64,000 nt of DNA from Triglochin maritima (lineage: Eukaryota > Streptophyta > Magnoliopsida > Alismatales > Juncaginaceae): the NCBI GenBank assembly GCA_963682175.1, contig OY821781.1, positions 39,321,254 through 39,385,253 on the forward strand, given 5' to 3'. The notes below the pieces were generated by a model, which worked only from the letters and a program-made list of their open reading frames with translations, had not been told where the DNA came from and ran no database searches. Position 1 is the stretch's first letter. Every line of letters begins with the position of its first letter. Shown in pieces: positions 46,783 to 57,077 of this stretch. The position numbers and the translations under genes are program-made.

Positions 46783-47222
46783 TAGACCTGTTAATTCTGG
46801 ACACGACACGATTACACGACACGGACACGACAAGGAGACACTATTTAGGCACGACTTTACACGGAAATTTTTGTATGATTGAAATGATTTATTATGATGT
46901 TTTATAAACATACATGTTCTATGAACATACAAATATTAATAATTGGTACACGATTTGACACGAACACGACACGATAACACGATAAATTATTTTTGTACAC
47001 GAAACTGACACGAACTGCATTTTTTGTGGTAGATAATCAATTGTTTTTACTTTATAATAGTCAATGAGGATGTTATTTAGAATAAAAAATATCAATATAA
47101 CATGTTACTCAACTATTTTCAATCTAAATATGACAGAATCTTTTCAATTTATACTATACACGATAACACGAAATTCTGACACGAATACAGAACGGTTAGA
47201 GACGAAACACGACCCAATTGTC
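46783..47222. repeat. Possible MITE rich in ACACGAC words
   Basis: Starts TAGACCTGTTAATTCTGG and is filled with ACACGACACG, GACACGAAC and GATAACACG. It ends near ACACGACCCAATTGTC. It resembles the hAT-type MITEs nearby in having word-like repeats, but no target duplication is clear. Confidence 0.45.
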
Positions 47223-49254
47223 TTGAGAATGGTTGCAAACAAAACCGTACCTTTGCAGGTTTAATCAAAGCAAAGGCAATCAAGTACGTACTAGGATTGT
47301 CAAACCAGTGTCTATAGTCAAATCGCCTTCCATGCTTTTTTTTCTTTCGAAGCATGATATATCAATGGAGCTGTGAGGACGTGACACTCATAGGGCTGTG
47401 GTAGTGTTGTGAGTTTTTGTGTGGTTAATTTGCAACCTAAACCCTATAAAAGATGAGAAATACTGTCAGGATTACTATTAACTTCTAAAATCTAACTTTT
47501 AGTATGAGTAAACGGTTTTGGATAATTATGACAATGTTGGGAAGAAATTTTCGATGAACACCAGAGTTTCACAATAAATCAATTGTTGCAGTACATGCAT
47601 CCATACACAACCTCAGTTATTTGATTATTGTTGACTTGTTTCTATGTCTCCTCCTCAAAAATTCTGCACATGAATTCCTCTCCTCTTAAGTCCTTTTTGT
47701 CTATACATTTGCACTCAAGTCATCTACGACATCTATTTAAGGCTTTTTAATGTGTTTTACTTAATGCAGCTCATCGATTCCTATGATGCTATGGTGGTTG
47801 GAGATTATGAATCTACCATGGAAGGTTTTCCAACCTATCTTTGAACGTCTTTCCTATGCGACATGCTACCTTGGCTTGCTGGTGATTTTACTCAATTATT
47901 GTCTCTAATAATAGTTAATATGTTATCGCCATTCTTTACTTCTTTTGCATAATACTTAAAATATCTTCTCACTGGCCAATACCCTTGAATAATCAACATT
48001 GCACATGTTAGAGTGGTGAGCCTTTCATGCATCGAGTGTTGAGTGGTTGTTTTGAGTAAACCATAATTGCTTATATTAGCTAAACTACACTTCTATTTTG
48101 TTAACTTAATTATATTACAGTAACAGAAATTTCATGTTAGTGAGCTAGTTACTGTTAAATGGAGAACCTAAAAAAATAGATACAAAAAGATTTTAAGAAA
48201 GCCTAAAGAATATCATTAATTATCATTTTTACTTGATAATTTGGGTGAAAACGAAGATGATGAATAGGAAGAATATGTTACACCTCAAGGTTGTTCAATT
48301 ACAAAAGGAAGATTTATATATAAATTGTACTGTAATTAATGTTGCAGTAGACAAGCCAATCCACTTGGCATTTAATTAGAATGTTGTAATTTCCATTGCA
48401 TCGATGTTCCTTGTCTCTTGATTATGCTCAAGTTAACTACAAGTGCAGTAGCATGTATGCAAGTAAGTAATCATTTTCTATGTTATACTATGATGTTTTA
48501 ACAAGTTCACACCCCTGTCAGATACACTTTGATTTAATCCTCGATGGTATCAACCGCTTTTATTCACTTGACGTAATCATGATATGTTTTCAATTTCCTT
48601 TTATGTTTGAATTGCTTTTTTTTTTCTTTCTTAGAGTGTATGTATGAATATTGTCAAAACATTGCAGGACATGAAGAAATGGGTGGAAAAGAAGGTTGAA
48701 GAGGGCCACATTCAATGTAAGAATCAACTACTTTTGTAACGTCCTCAAACACAACGGAAAAATTCAAATCTAAATCATACAATCAACGAGGACATTACGA
48801 AAAGAAATACACACATTGGTGCACCAACATATAATATATATATGTGAACGAGTTTACAAAAGAATACGATTACATCAAAAGATCATATACATAAAAATAC
48901 ACAAGTAATCACAACCACCTCAAAAGATAAGGAAAGCAGGATCTGGTCTCGAGCGCTCCCCCCGCCGTCACCACCCACCTACCGTCGCTCTCGTCCTGAA
49001 AGCAGACATGAATATGTCTGAGTTTCCAAAAGGAAACCCTGTATGCCAAACCCTAACACATATATGAACAGAAAGGAAACATGCAATGCACTATGAAATC
49101 ACAACTGATACAACCGCTAAGTTCCCGGGACCTCTCTCCCGGCCATAGCCAACAACAACCCGGGTCTCAAGGGTCCTCTCACCCCAACCCCTCAAACACA
49201 CGTGCACACAAGGCACCGCCGGTCCAAAACACGGCCAAACAACCCCCTTCTTGC

Positions 49255-49425
49255 CTCAGTGTTACCGGAGCCACGATTTTGCATCAACTGCCGGAGCCAC
49301 GGCGACTAGTAAAACATGCCTCATTCGCCGGAGCCACGACTTTGCCTCAATGTTACCGGAGCCACGGTTTTACATCTATCGCCGGAGCCACGGCTTTGCC
49401 TCATTCGCCGGAGCCACGGCAAAAC
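49255..49425. repeat. CCGGAGCCACGG array in solo LTR B
   Basis: Six copies of CCGGAGCCACG followed by TTTTGCATCA- or CTTTGCCTCA-type linkers, spacing about 25-37 bp. Different in sequence from the array in solo LTR A. Confidence 0.85.
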
Positions 49426-49574
49426 AATCCCCCTCCACGTGTCACTACTAATCGCTATAGGGCCGGCCTTTCCGTCCGTCGCCCCAAAAGGGCCGGTGAA
49501 CCTGTCGCCTTCTAGCCAATCAATAGTAAACACAAACGCACCAAAACAGTGTAAAACGGTCGAACAAAATCTGT

Positions 49575-50130
49575 CTTCCGGTCGACCGATCCTCACCCAG
49601 AGAACTGGCACAACCGAAAAACCCGCTAATCGGTCGAACGGCAAGAAGAGCCCGGTCGACCAAATAGCACCAGTAAGAAATTCATTTTCGCAAACCATGA
49701 TCAAACGGTCGGACGACCTAGAATCTCAGGTCGACCGAAACCCTCCAGTAGGACTCACCAACAGTCCACACTACACGGTCGACCGAAACCACACTTCCGG
49801 TCGACCGGCCAATAAGTTAACTTAAACGTCGGTCGAACAAATCAAACAGGCGATCGACCGTTTAGATGGTCAACGCCCCAACCGACATTCAACAGTACTT
49901 TCGGTCGACCGGCAAAGGGGTCCCGTTCGACCGAAATTACCCAGAGCCTCAATTCCTCGATAGAATTGTACTACCGGTCGACCACCACGAAGGTATCGTT
50001 CGACCAGTGCGAGGGATTTCGCCCAAATACACTATAACCGGTCGACCGAACCAAAACACTGGTCGACCGTTTATAGTTCAGAAGCTGCTGTGCAGGTCCA
50101 ACGAGCCAATCGGCCTACCGTCGACCGCTC
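49575..50130. repeat. CGGTCGACCG palindrome array in solo LTR B
   Basis: About 15 exact or degenerate sites, for example CCGGTCGACCGATC at 49578, ACGGTCGACCGAAAC at 49775 and CCGGTCGACCGAACC at 50038. Spacing is irregular, 20-60 bp. Confidence 0.9.
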
Positions 50131-51184
50131 CCACTCCCACACTAACAATAGGTGATCTTGAAAGCAAGTTTGACATACCTTAAGGCTTGAAGAAGCCTTT
50201 GAAGAATCACGGCGAGCGCTTTCCTCGTGAACTCCTCGCAACGACGATCCTCGCTCCTCCGGCGACTCCAACTGCAACTCTCGTGCTCTCCGATCGCCAC
50301 ACAACGCCGACCTTCCACTTGCTGTCGAGAGAGACGAGTCTAGAGAGAGAGAGAGAGTGAGAGAGATGAGATCGTGAGAGAGAGAGAGACAGAGAGTAAA
50401 ACCAACCTTATATACTTTCCTCACACTCGATCTCAGCCGTCCATCTCAATCCATCACTAATCCTCCCCTAAACACAATTAAAACATAAGCAAGGGATGGG
50501 ATCTAACAACTTTTCTGATAAATTGTGTCACGCTTATATAAAAAAATATGTCACCAAATTTAATGATCGTTCTATTATCAAATGACTTGTGTGTGTGGTA
50601 ATGTTACTTTTGAAATCTTTTAAATCGTTAGAAATGAGAATCAAGTGTTTATATTGTAATTCCTTGGTATGTATATATTATTCATTAATTATGATTTCTT
50701 AATCCATATTAATCTTTTTAATTAGTGTTGCGTAACTAAACCCTTGATATATTTCTTTCATGGACAAGTCCTTTCGATGGTGCTTGTGAACCACTACGTA
50801 ACACAGATGCTGGAAAGTTAACATATTTATTAGATGGTTTTAAGACGTTGCCCAAAGAATTCGGACATGTTTATTAGTTGTTGGAAAGCTAGATATGTAT
50901 TGGCGGCGGCATTGATCTGACTTATTATGTATTTTGTTTAAATTATTATGTTCCAGTGTACCGTTTCAGTTGTAGAACATAATTTTAGAATATTATAACT
51001 TTCAGTTAAATAATTAATTAGAAGCTTTCGGTTTGTCTGTTGCATCAAATAGTTTTTTTAATCCACAAACTTAGTTTGAAGACACCACATCTTTGTACAA
51101 GATCCAGGAAACTTGTAGACATACAAACGTAGACACATTTAATTGAAGTTCAAACCCAGAAGATCCTATTATGTCAAGGTCTTT

Positions 51185-51960
51185 TTCCTCTACTAATACG
51201 ATCTATATTGATAGACCAACAATGTAAGTCTCCTTCTTTGGATGCACCACTTTCTTACAACTCGTTTTCTTGTTGATCTTCGTTTATTCCTTCCGGTGCC
51301 ACTCTCGTCTCCACACCTCTCTTGCTCTTGATCATAAAGATGAAGAACAACAAGATGGAAATTGTTGACATAGCGCTAGAAATTAGGGGTGCACACGAGT
51401 GGGGTTGGGTCAGGTTTGGACCCGAACCTGACTCAACCCGAAAATTTTGGGTTTGGGAGAACTCGAACCCGATCCGATTCGGGTTCAACCCAACCCAAAT
51501 TTTCAGGTCGGGTTGGGTCTGGTTGGACCTGAATTTTTTTTAAAAATCTAATAAGCTCTAACCCTAATTAAAAAGTTATAGTTTTATATTAAAAAAGCAT
51601 AGTTTTACCTTAAAAAACTCATAGCTTTACATTAAAAAACCCAATTTTTTCTCATAAGCCTTAAAAAAACATAACTTCCCAACTTGATCCAACCCGACCC
51701 GACAAGTCCAGTTCTGGTTGATTTTCGGGTTCAACCTGACCCGTGTGCTTACCAGAGATGATGAAAAGTATCCAAAAGCTATTGATATCAAGATTGTTGT
51801 TATCCTTGGTTGGATCAATTGTTGGGCAACTAAAGAGACCCACATTGAACATCTTGGAAGTTACCGACTTGAGTGTTTCGTCTTCCATGAGGCTTAGTAT
51901 TGTGTGGTTGACATGTCGGAAGTGAATGGAGAACCCTTCTTGAAGGCCTACATTACGATC
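51185..51960 (-). pseudogene. Glutamate-receptor-like C-terminal copy, split by a MITE
   Basis: Duplicate of the GLR end at 30269-30600. The minus strand reads MEDETLKSVTSKMF, PTIDPTKDNNNLDINSFWIL and FIISG, a typical GLR TM4 entry. It is then cut by a 368-bp MITE and resumes ISSAMSTISILLFFIFMIKS, the rest of TM4, followed by VAPEGINEDQQENEL. Apart from the insertion, this copy keeps the TM4 segment that the 30-kb copy lacks. It sits tail to tail with gene X copy X5, just as the other does with X2. Confidence 0.85.
51384..51751. mobile_element. hAT-type MITE (GGGTTGGGT family) in GLR TM4
   Basis: 368 bp starting TAGGGGTGCACACG and ending CGTGTGCTTA. Flanking octamers CTAGAAAT and CCAGAGAT match at six of eight positions. 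The paralogue at 30.4 kb reads CTAGAGAT, supporting one ancestral target. Related to the MITE at 26587 but without the CGGTCGACCG cluster. Confidence 0.82.
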
Positions 51961-52138
51961 TGAGTCTAGTTCACTCTCTGTTTGTTTGACTATGTTAAAC
52001 TAAATTTGAGGAGACCATTTCAGTTTTCAATATGTATTCACCCCTCTTCTAGATTAACCATTGGTCTTCATAAATTTAAGACCAAACAATTTCGTTAGAA
52101 TTAATGCGATCCCTATCATTGAGTAATTATATATTTGT

Positions 52139-52376
52139 TATATATATATATATAGTGGTATTAGAATGAGACAAGGTCTCAATTTAATATAATGAGACCC
52201 CAAACATACACAATCAAGATCTAATCTAACGGTGAAAATGAAAAAAAATAGTTTCGTAATCACCACATCCTCCTTTTACCTCCCCTCTTGCCTTCCCATA
52301 CGCACCCATCATGTCCTCTTTCTTCCTCCATCTTTCGTTCCTTCCCAATCACACACATCCCATCCTCGTTAGCTTA
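52139..52376. other. (TA)n and unassigned sequence
   Basis: A TATATATA run at about 52139-52155 followed by AATGAGAC-type sequence with AATGAGACAAGGTC and ATAATGAGACCCC forming a weak inverted pair. No gene is seen. Confidence 0.45.
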
Positions 52377-53522
52377 AGAGATCAAGAAATGAATATAAAA
52401 TACAAAGGTGACACATTTCTACTTCGTATAATATTCTTAATATCATGAGGCAAGGGATTGACACAAGTGATGTTCTTACATCACTAAATGAATCGTGTTT
52501 AGTTCGAGTGAACAAAGACATCTATGTTCATTGGGTAATATAATGTGTAGCTAGATACCACAGTTTATGATATTAAGTGTTTAATATCATTGTCAATTGA
52601 CTTAGATCCTCTTATAGGTCAAATCACAAAACTAGGAAACAAGAAGTTTGATTTTATATTCACATGATGTATTGGATTTCGTGTGAAATAGTATACATGT
52701 GGTGAATCAATAAATCAATGTGTCATGAAAATGACACAGTTAGAATCATTTATAGGTTCATATGAGATGTATGTATTATGTGGTGTAATGTTTGACATTA
52801 CATATGATAATATATTACATGATATTTGAATTTGCTAAAAACCCCAAAGATCAAATTTTGTTGGATATAAATCCAAAATTTAGTAAAAAGAAAAAAAAGG
52901 TTAATACGTTTTTGCCCGAATTAGTATTAATCATGTATTGGAATTATTCCAATTATGGTTAAATGTGGATGCTTATGTGTCCAATTGTGATTGACTTTAG
53001 CGAGAGAAAAATAAGAGATCATGGGTTAGTGGTTAGCCCATGATGTGGGTATTAGGATACCCTATAAATAAGTATACTCTCCTTTCTTTTTTAATTAATG
53101 CAAAAAATTCTCTCTCCCTAACCACTCTATAAATCCATCCAAAAATTCCTTAATTATTTCAAGCTTTTGGAGATTAAATTCTCAGGGAGCATAAAAAGGT
53201 TATTAGCTAGATTCTAACCTAAATTTAGAGATTGAAGTGACTAGCTCATTTCTCTATATTCTTGTTTAGAGTTTGGTGAACACTTGGAGACGAATCGGCG
53301 GGCGATTCGACGAGTGACGCAACTCGGGATATTCATAAAGGTTTTAAGGAACCTTTGAGTATGATCCTCTTATATTTGTTTTAACATGTATTGGTTATAT
53401 GATATTAAAATAAATATAAACTGATGTACATGAAATTGTTGAAAATTAATATAGAAATCGATCATGTATGCATGTATTAAAATTTTAAAATATACACATA
53501 CATAGGGACACAAAATCCTACA
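52377..53522 (+). repeat. Truncated LTR of the long-LTR copia family
   Basis: Matches 11510-13019 and ends ATCCTACA like the other copies, but its first ~600 bp and any PBS are missing. CCTATAAATA near 53061 corresponds to the LTR TATA box. The CGGTCGACCG cluster is absent here: after AAATCCAAAATTTAG a short A-rich stretch leads directly to promoter-proximal sequence. Confidence 0.88.
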
Positions 53523-53990
53523 CTAACCCCTACCTTAATTGCCACCTCCATTGTCAATCGTCGTTCGTTGTCGTACCGTTCGCCACTCGCCGTCGCGCCG
53601 CTCCCACCCTCGCCTACGGCCGTTGAATCCTTCGGTGTGGTAACGTCCCTCCCACCCACATCACTCTCTAATCACCTGACCCCAAAACCCTACAGCCTCC
53701 CCGCACCCAAATCCCACCTTTCCCAGTCGCCACCCTCCCCGAATCGACCCTTCCCTGTCGTGTCCCCTCCCTCCCTCCCCGAATCCGACCTTACTCAGAC
53801 GTGAACTAGAACCCCTAGCCCCGACCAAAACCTGACCCACAGCCACGATCCAGCCCCAAACCCGACCGCAAACTCGACCCACAACCCTAAATCTGACCCC
53901 AAACCTAACTCTAAACCATACCCCCGAACCCAAACTTGGCCCCAAAACTGACCTTAATTAGACTCGTCTAGATTTGTTCTTTCTATGTAA
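53523..53990. repeat. C-rich degenerate repeats
   Basis: Repeated CCCAAACCCGACC, CCGACCCCAAA-like phrases and proline-coding low complexity in several frames. No supported gene. Confidence 0.55.
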
Positions 53991-55320
53991 ATATTAAGAT
54001 TATTTGGTTTGATAAAATTAAATTGATTTTAGTTTGGATTAAAGTTTGAAAGTTATAAATTTAAATTGTTTTGAACAATTTATACGTTAGATTGTTTTTT
54101 AGTTTGAATGTGTTTGAAATATAGTTCTATATAATTTGAGTAGAGTTTTTATCTATATGCTTAGATTATTTATTTTGGTTTGAATGTAGTTTAAATTTGA
54201 TTATTTTGATAGTTTGAATGTAGTTTGAATATAACTTTAAATATAGTTGGAATATATTTTGAATGTGAATGTCAATATAGTTTAAAAACTGCTTAAAATG
54301 TGAGTTTGTAATAAGTTTTTAATGTTAACGTGAATGCAATGTTTCTTTATGGAATCTTTTTGTGTCTACTCGGATTTACCAAAAAAATTATTGTTGATTT
54401 ATAGGAGAGGTTTTTGCCAAAATTTTCAAAAAAATTCAGCAAAAAATTGTAATCAATAACACGTTAAACAAATATTTCTGTTTCGTTGGATCAAACATTC
54501 CGTCTTATAGGATTAAACATAATTGATACAATTTTAAGCCAAATAAGTTCTAACGTTTTGTTTGATGGGGCAATTGCCACAATTTGAAGATGTTTGACTT
54601 CTAACCTTATTCGAACGATTAACCTCACCTATGATTGGTGTAAATTTAATAGTTTGTCTCCTTTTGTAAACATTTAAGACTCTTCTTCTCGAGGCATAGA
54701 CAGAATTCTTAGCAATTAACAGTCAATCATGTAATGATCTTGTAAGATTTAGGATTGGATTTAATATTTAGGATTTAGGATTGTATTGTATGATTTATGT
54801 TTGATAAATTGACGATATTGTAATGCTTGTCGTGGAAACATGAGCATTTTTTCTTGTAAATAAATATCTTCTGGAAAAAAATTGGTATCGAAAATATAAA
54901 GGAGGTTTTGTCGAAATTTAGTTAAAATTTCAAATAATTTTTGATGTGTTTGCGCTTCAATAAATTGATTGGGATTTAAGATTTGAAATTGAACTACATA
55001 TTTGATTTTTGCCTTAAGGATTAATTTTAATTTTAGGATTCACTTGCGGATTTGATTTTCGATTATAGATTCTATCATGAATTACAAATTTTGCATAAAT
55101 TTATGAATCAATATTAGATTTAAGGATTGCTATTGGTTTTTGGATTCAAGTTGGGATTCAAATTGGATTTTGTAATCGATTGTGGACAATAATTTCTTGT
55201 CTTATATTATTAGAATCGTGACTTCAGACAGAAGTTAGATGTATGACCAAAGAGTGAGTCGAACATTCGATAATAATTTTGAGACATTCCTGAAACTAGC
55301 ATTTAGTTCCAAGAACCAGT
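53991..55320. other. AT-rich degenerate repeats, no gene seen
   Basis: TAGTTTGAATGTAGTTTGAA-type words recur at about 54110-54290. GGATTTAGGATT-type words recur at about 54740-55110. All frames have frequent stops. Confidence 0.5.
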
Positions 55321-55329
55321 ACATTCAAG

Positions 55330-55563
55330 ATGGAAGGATCTTGTGCTTGTGTAATGAACTTTCTGCTCGAGAAGGCAGGTTACACGAGCGAGGTAATATA
55401 CACGTTGTTTAGTTAAATTGCTACATTTAGTAGTTTATGTCAAAATATTTATCAATACATAATGGTTTTGATGTGCAGGATCACGACGTCACCCCTCTTT
55501 GCACACTGTTGTCACCGCTAAGACGAGATGGCGATCACGAGCCTAGTAGCAGAGCAGGGACAT
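55330..55563 (+). CDS. Possible small two-exon ORF, unrecognised
   Basis: ATG at about 55330 reads MEGSCACVMNFLLEKAGYTS, a GTAATA donor follows, and after a TGTGCAG acceptor near 55480 the frame continues DHDVTPLCTLLSPLRRDGDH to a TGA near 55563. About 50 residues. Splice phases fit, but length and lack of homologues leave this weak; it may be a transposon fragment. Confidence 0.25.
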
Positions 55564-56224
55564 GAGGTTTGATTTTGTAGTCGTTTCGTTTAATTTGTTA
55601 GTTGAATTTAGTTTATGAATCAATCTCGTTGTGGACGATAAAACTCATTGAGTTCTTAAATGTTTGTGAATGATTGTGGATGAATGTTTGTGTCGTGGAT
55701 GAATGTTTGTGTTGTGGTAAATGAATGACATACATTTGTTTTTCTTTGAACAAAGAAAACAAAAATTCGGGAAGTGTCATTTGTCTCTTTAAGAATTATG
55801 GTAGGAGTTTACACCATAGGATATCCGTCAGTGTACACGAAGCCCACTTTTCGATACACCGATGAATATTCATCGGAGTTCATCGATGAGACTTACACCG
55901 ACGGTACTTATCCTTCTGCATACACCCTCATTCGTCGGATAAGAACTTAATGAATTTGTGACCGACGCAAGTAACGCAGGCAAATAAAATCAATTTAACT
56001 GATTTGTAGTGTATTATGGTTGTAAAATTTCTTTTCGATGTTTGGATTTTAATGTATTCGGGTTTGCAAAATGTTAAAAATAGGAATAATATTTTCAATT
56101 TTTATTTTTTAATTAATTAATTTAAAGTATCATCTTTAAGTTGTGCGTCCAAAAAAATTCGACCAATGTAGAGACACCCTGCCCCACCCCAAAAAATATT
56201 TCTGGATCTGCCTACCGTATATAA

Positions 56225-56508
56225 TAATTAGGTTCTAAATCTTTGTTTCAACTTGTGCGCAAAGCTCTTGTAAGATGGGTATGATTGGTTGACTTGGTTT
56301 GAAATGTCAACAACTCCTTGCATGTGGTTTTGAGTGTTCATAATGTTATTGTTGGTGGTGATCCAAACATAGCCCAGGGACATCATTCCTAGTGATTGGG
56401 CTTGTTGGAAAAGAGTTGTTGACTTGTTGTGAAGGACGGGGAAGATTGGAGTACTATGAAAACTTGACAAAGATTATCTTTCTTGATGTTGTTTAAGGTT
56501 TCATATAG
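56225..56508 (-). pseudogene. Glutamate-receptor-like amino-terminal domain fragment
   Basis: The minus strand reads YETLNNIKKDNLCQVFIVLQ, then after a one-base shift near 56425 continues FQQAQSLGMMSLGYVWITT and MQGVVDISNQVNQSYPSYKS. This is the periplasmic-binding-like amino-terminal region of plant GLRs (compare GMMxxGYxWI). It is on the same strand as, and upstream of, the GLR C-terminal piece at 51.2-51.9 kb, so both may come from one decayed gene now interrupted by an LTR and other sequence. Confidence 0.75.
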
Positions 56509-56509
56509 G

Positions 56510-57069
56510 TAAGGTTGTAAATGGGTAGAGTTAAAATCATTTAACCGCCCTAATCAAACCGACGGGTATGGTTACGGGTTGTAAAAATTATAACCGTTTA
56601 ATAAATAGGTGGATAAGGTTACATGATTTAACTTGTCCTTTAACCGTTTAACTGCGAAACATAATGAATATATATAATATTTTATATATATACTATATAC
56701 ATATAATTGTTTGTACTATTAATATCATTATGTGTGGATGTTTCATGTTGTTTTATATGAATTTGTGGATGTTTAGATTATGAATTTTTTGAGGTTTTGA
56801 TTATGAATTTTTGGAGGTTTTGGTGTTTTTAACAAGTTTGACAAGTTTTTATCCATTTAACCATTTACCCAATTCTTACATCGATTTTAGTATCCACTAA
56901 GTTTTAACCATTTAACCGCTCAAAACCGTTTAATTTAATTAAACGAGTAGGTTCATGGGTAGAGTTAAAAATAAACGTGTTTCAAACCGAACCACGAACC
57001 GTTTAAATATGTGGGTAGGGTCATTGGTAAGCCCTATAACCGCCCACGAATCGCCCATTTACAACCCTA
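56510..57069. mobile_element. hAT-type MITE in GLR fragment
   Basis: 560 bp with ends TAAGGTTGTAAATGGG and CCCATTTACAACCCTA and an exact 8-bp duplication CATATAGG (56502-56509 and 57070-57077). The interior has GGTTAAACGGTTA/TTTAACCGTTTAA-type words. Non-coding. Confidence 0.93.
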
Positions 57070-57077
57070 CATATAGG

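Larger units (their letters stand above)
48735..50508. mobile_element. Solo LTR, family A/B, copy B
   Basis: 1774 bp from TGTAACGTCC to GATCTAACA with duplication ACTTT (48730-48734 and 50509-50513). The uninterrupted site is visible in gene X2 at 29575-29579. In reverse orientation its left ~350 bp match the right end of solo LTR A. It contains a CCGGAGCCACGG array (49255-49425), a CGGTCGACCG array (49575-50130) and a GA-rich tract (50341-50396). A TATATAAGG on the minus strand at about 50406-50414 is a possible promoter. Confidence 0.94.
47505..50876 (+). pseudogene. Gene X exons 4-7, interrupted copy (X5)
   Basis: Close copy of 28200-29945. Exon 4 (47770-47880) reads LIDSYDAMVVGDYESTMEGF, then an extra T near 47840 breaks the frame. 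Exon 5 (48522-48572) and exon 6 (48668-48716, MKKWVEKKVEEGH) are preserved. Intron 6 holds a 1774-bp solo LTR. The exon 7 acceptor is changed from ACAG to ACAA near 50768, although PFDGACEPLRNTDAGKL and the end at 50876 remain. Exons 1-3 are missing here; exon 1 lies 1 kb upstream in the opposite orientation (X4). Confidence 0.85.

Noticed and set aside
46783..47222. ACACGAC-rich segment as a definite MITE
   Set aside because: The left end looks right, but the right end lacks the matching terminal sequence and no target duplication was found, so it was kept only as a low-confidence repeat.
49081..49825. ORFs of 127-169 codons over the arrays in solo LTR B
   Set aside because: Translations are repeats of the CCGGAGCCACGG and CGGTCGACCG units. 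No start context or domain, and they are not shared with LTR A.
53568..53945. Proline-rich and valine/glycine-rich ORFs on both strands
   Set aside because: Low-complexity C-rich repeats give open frames on both strands at once. No domain and no splice context.
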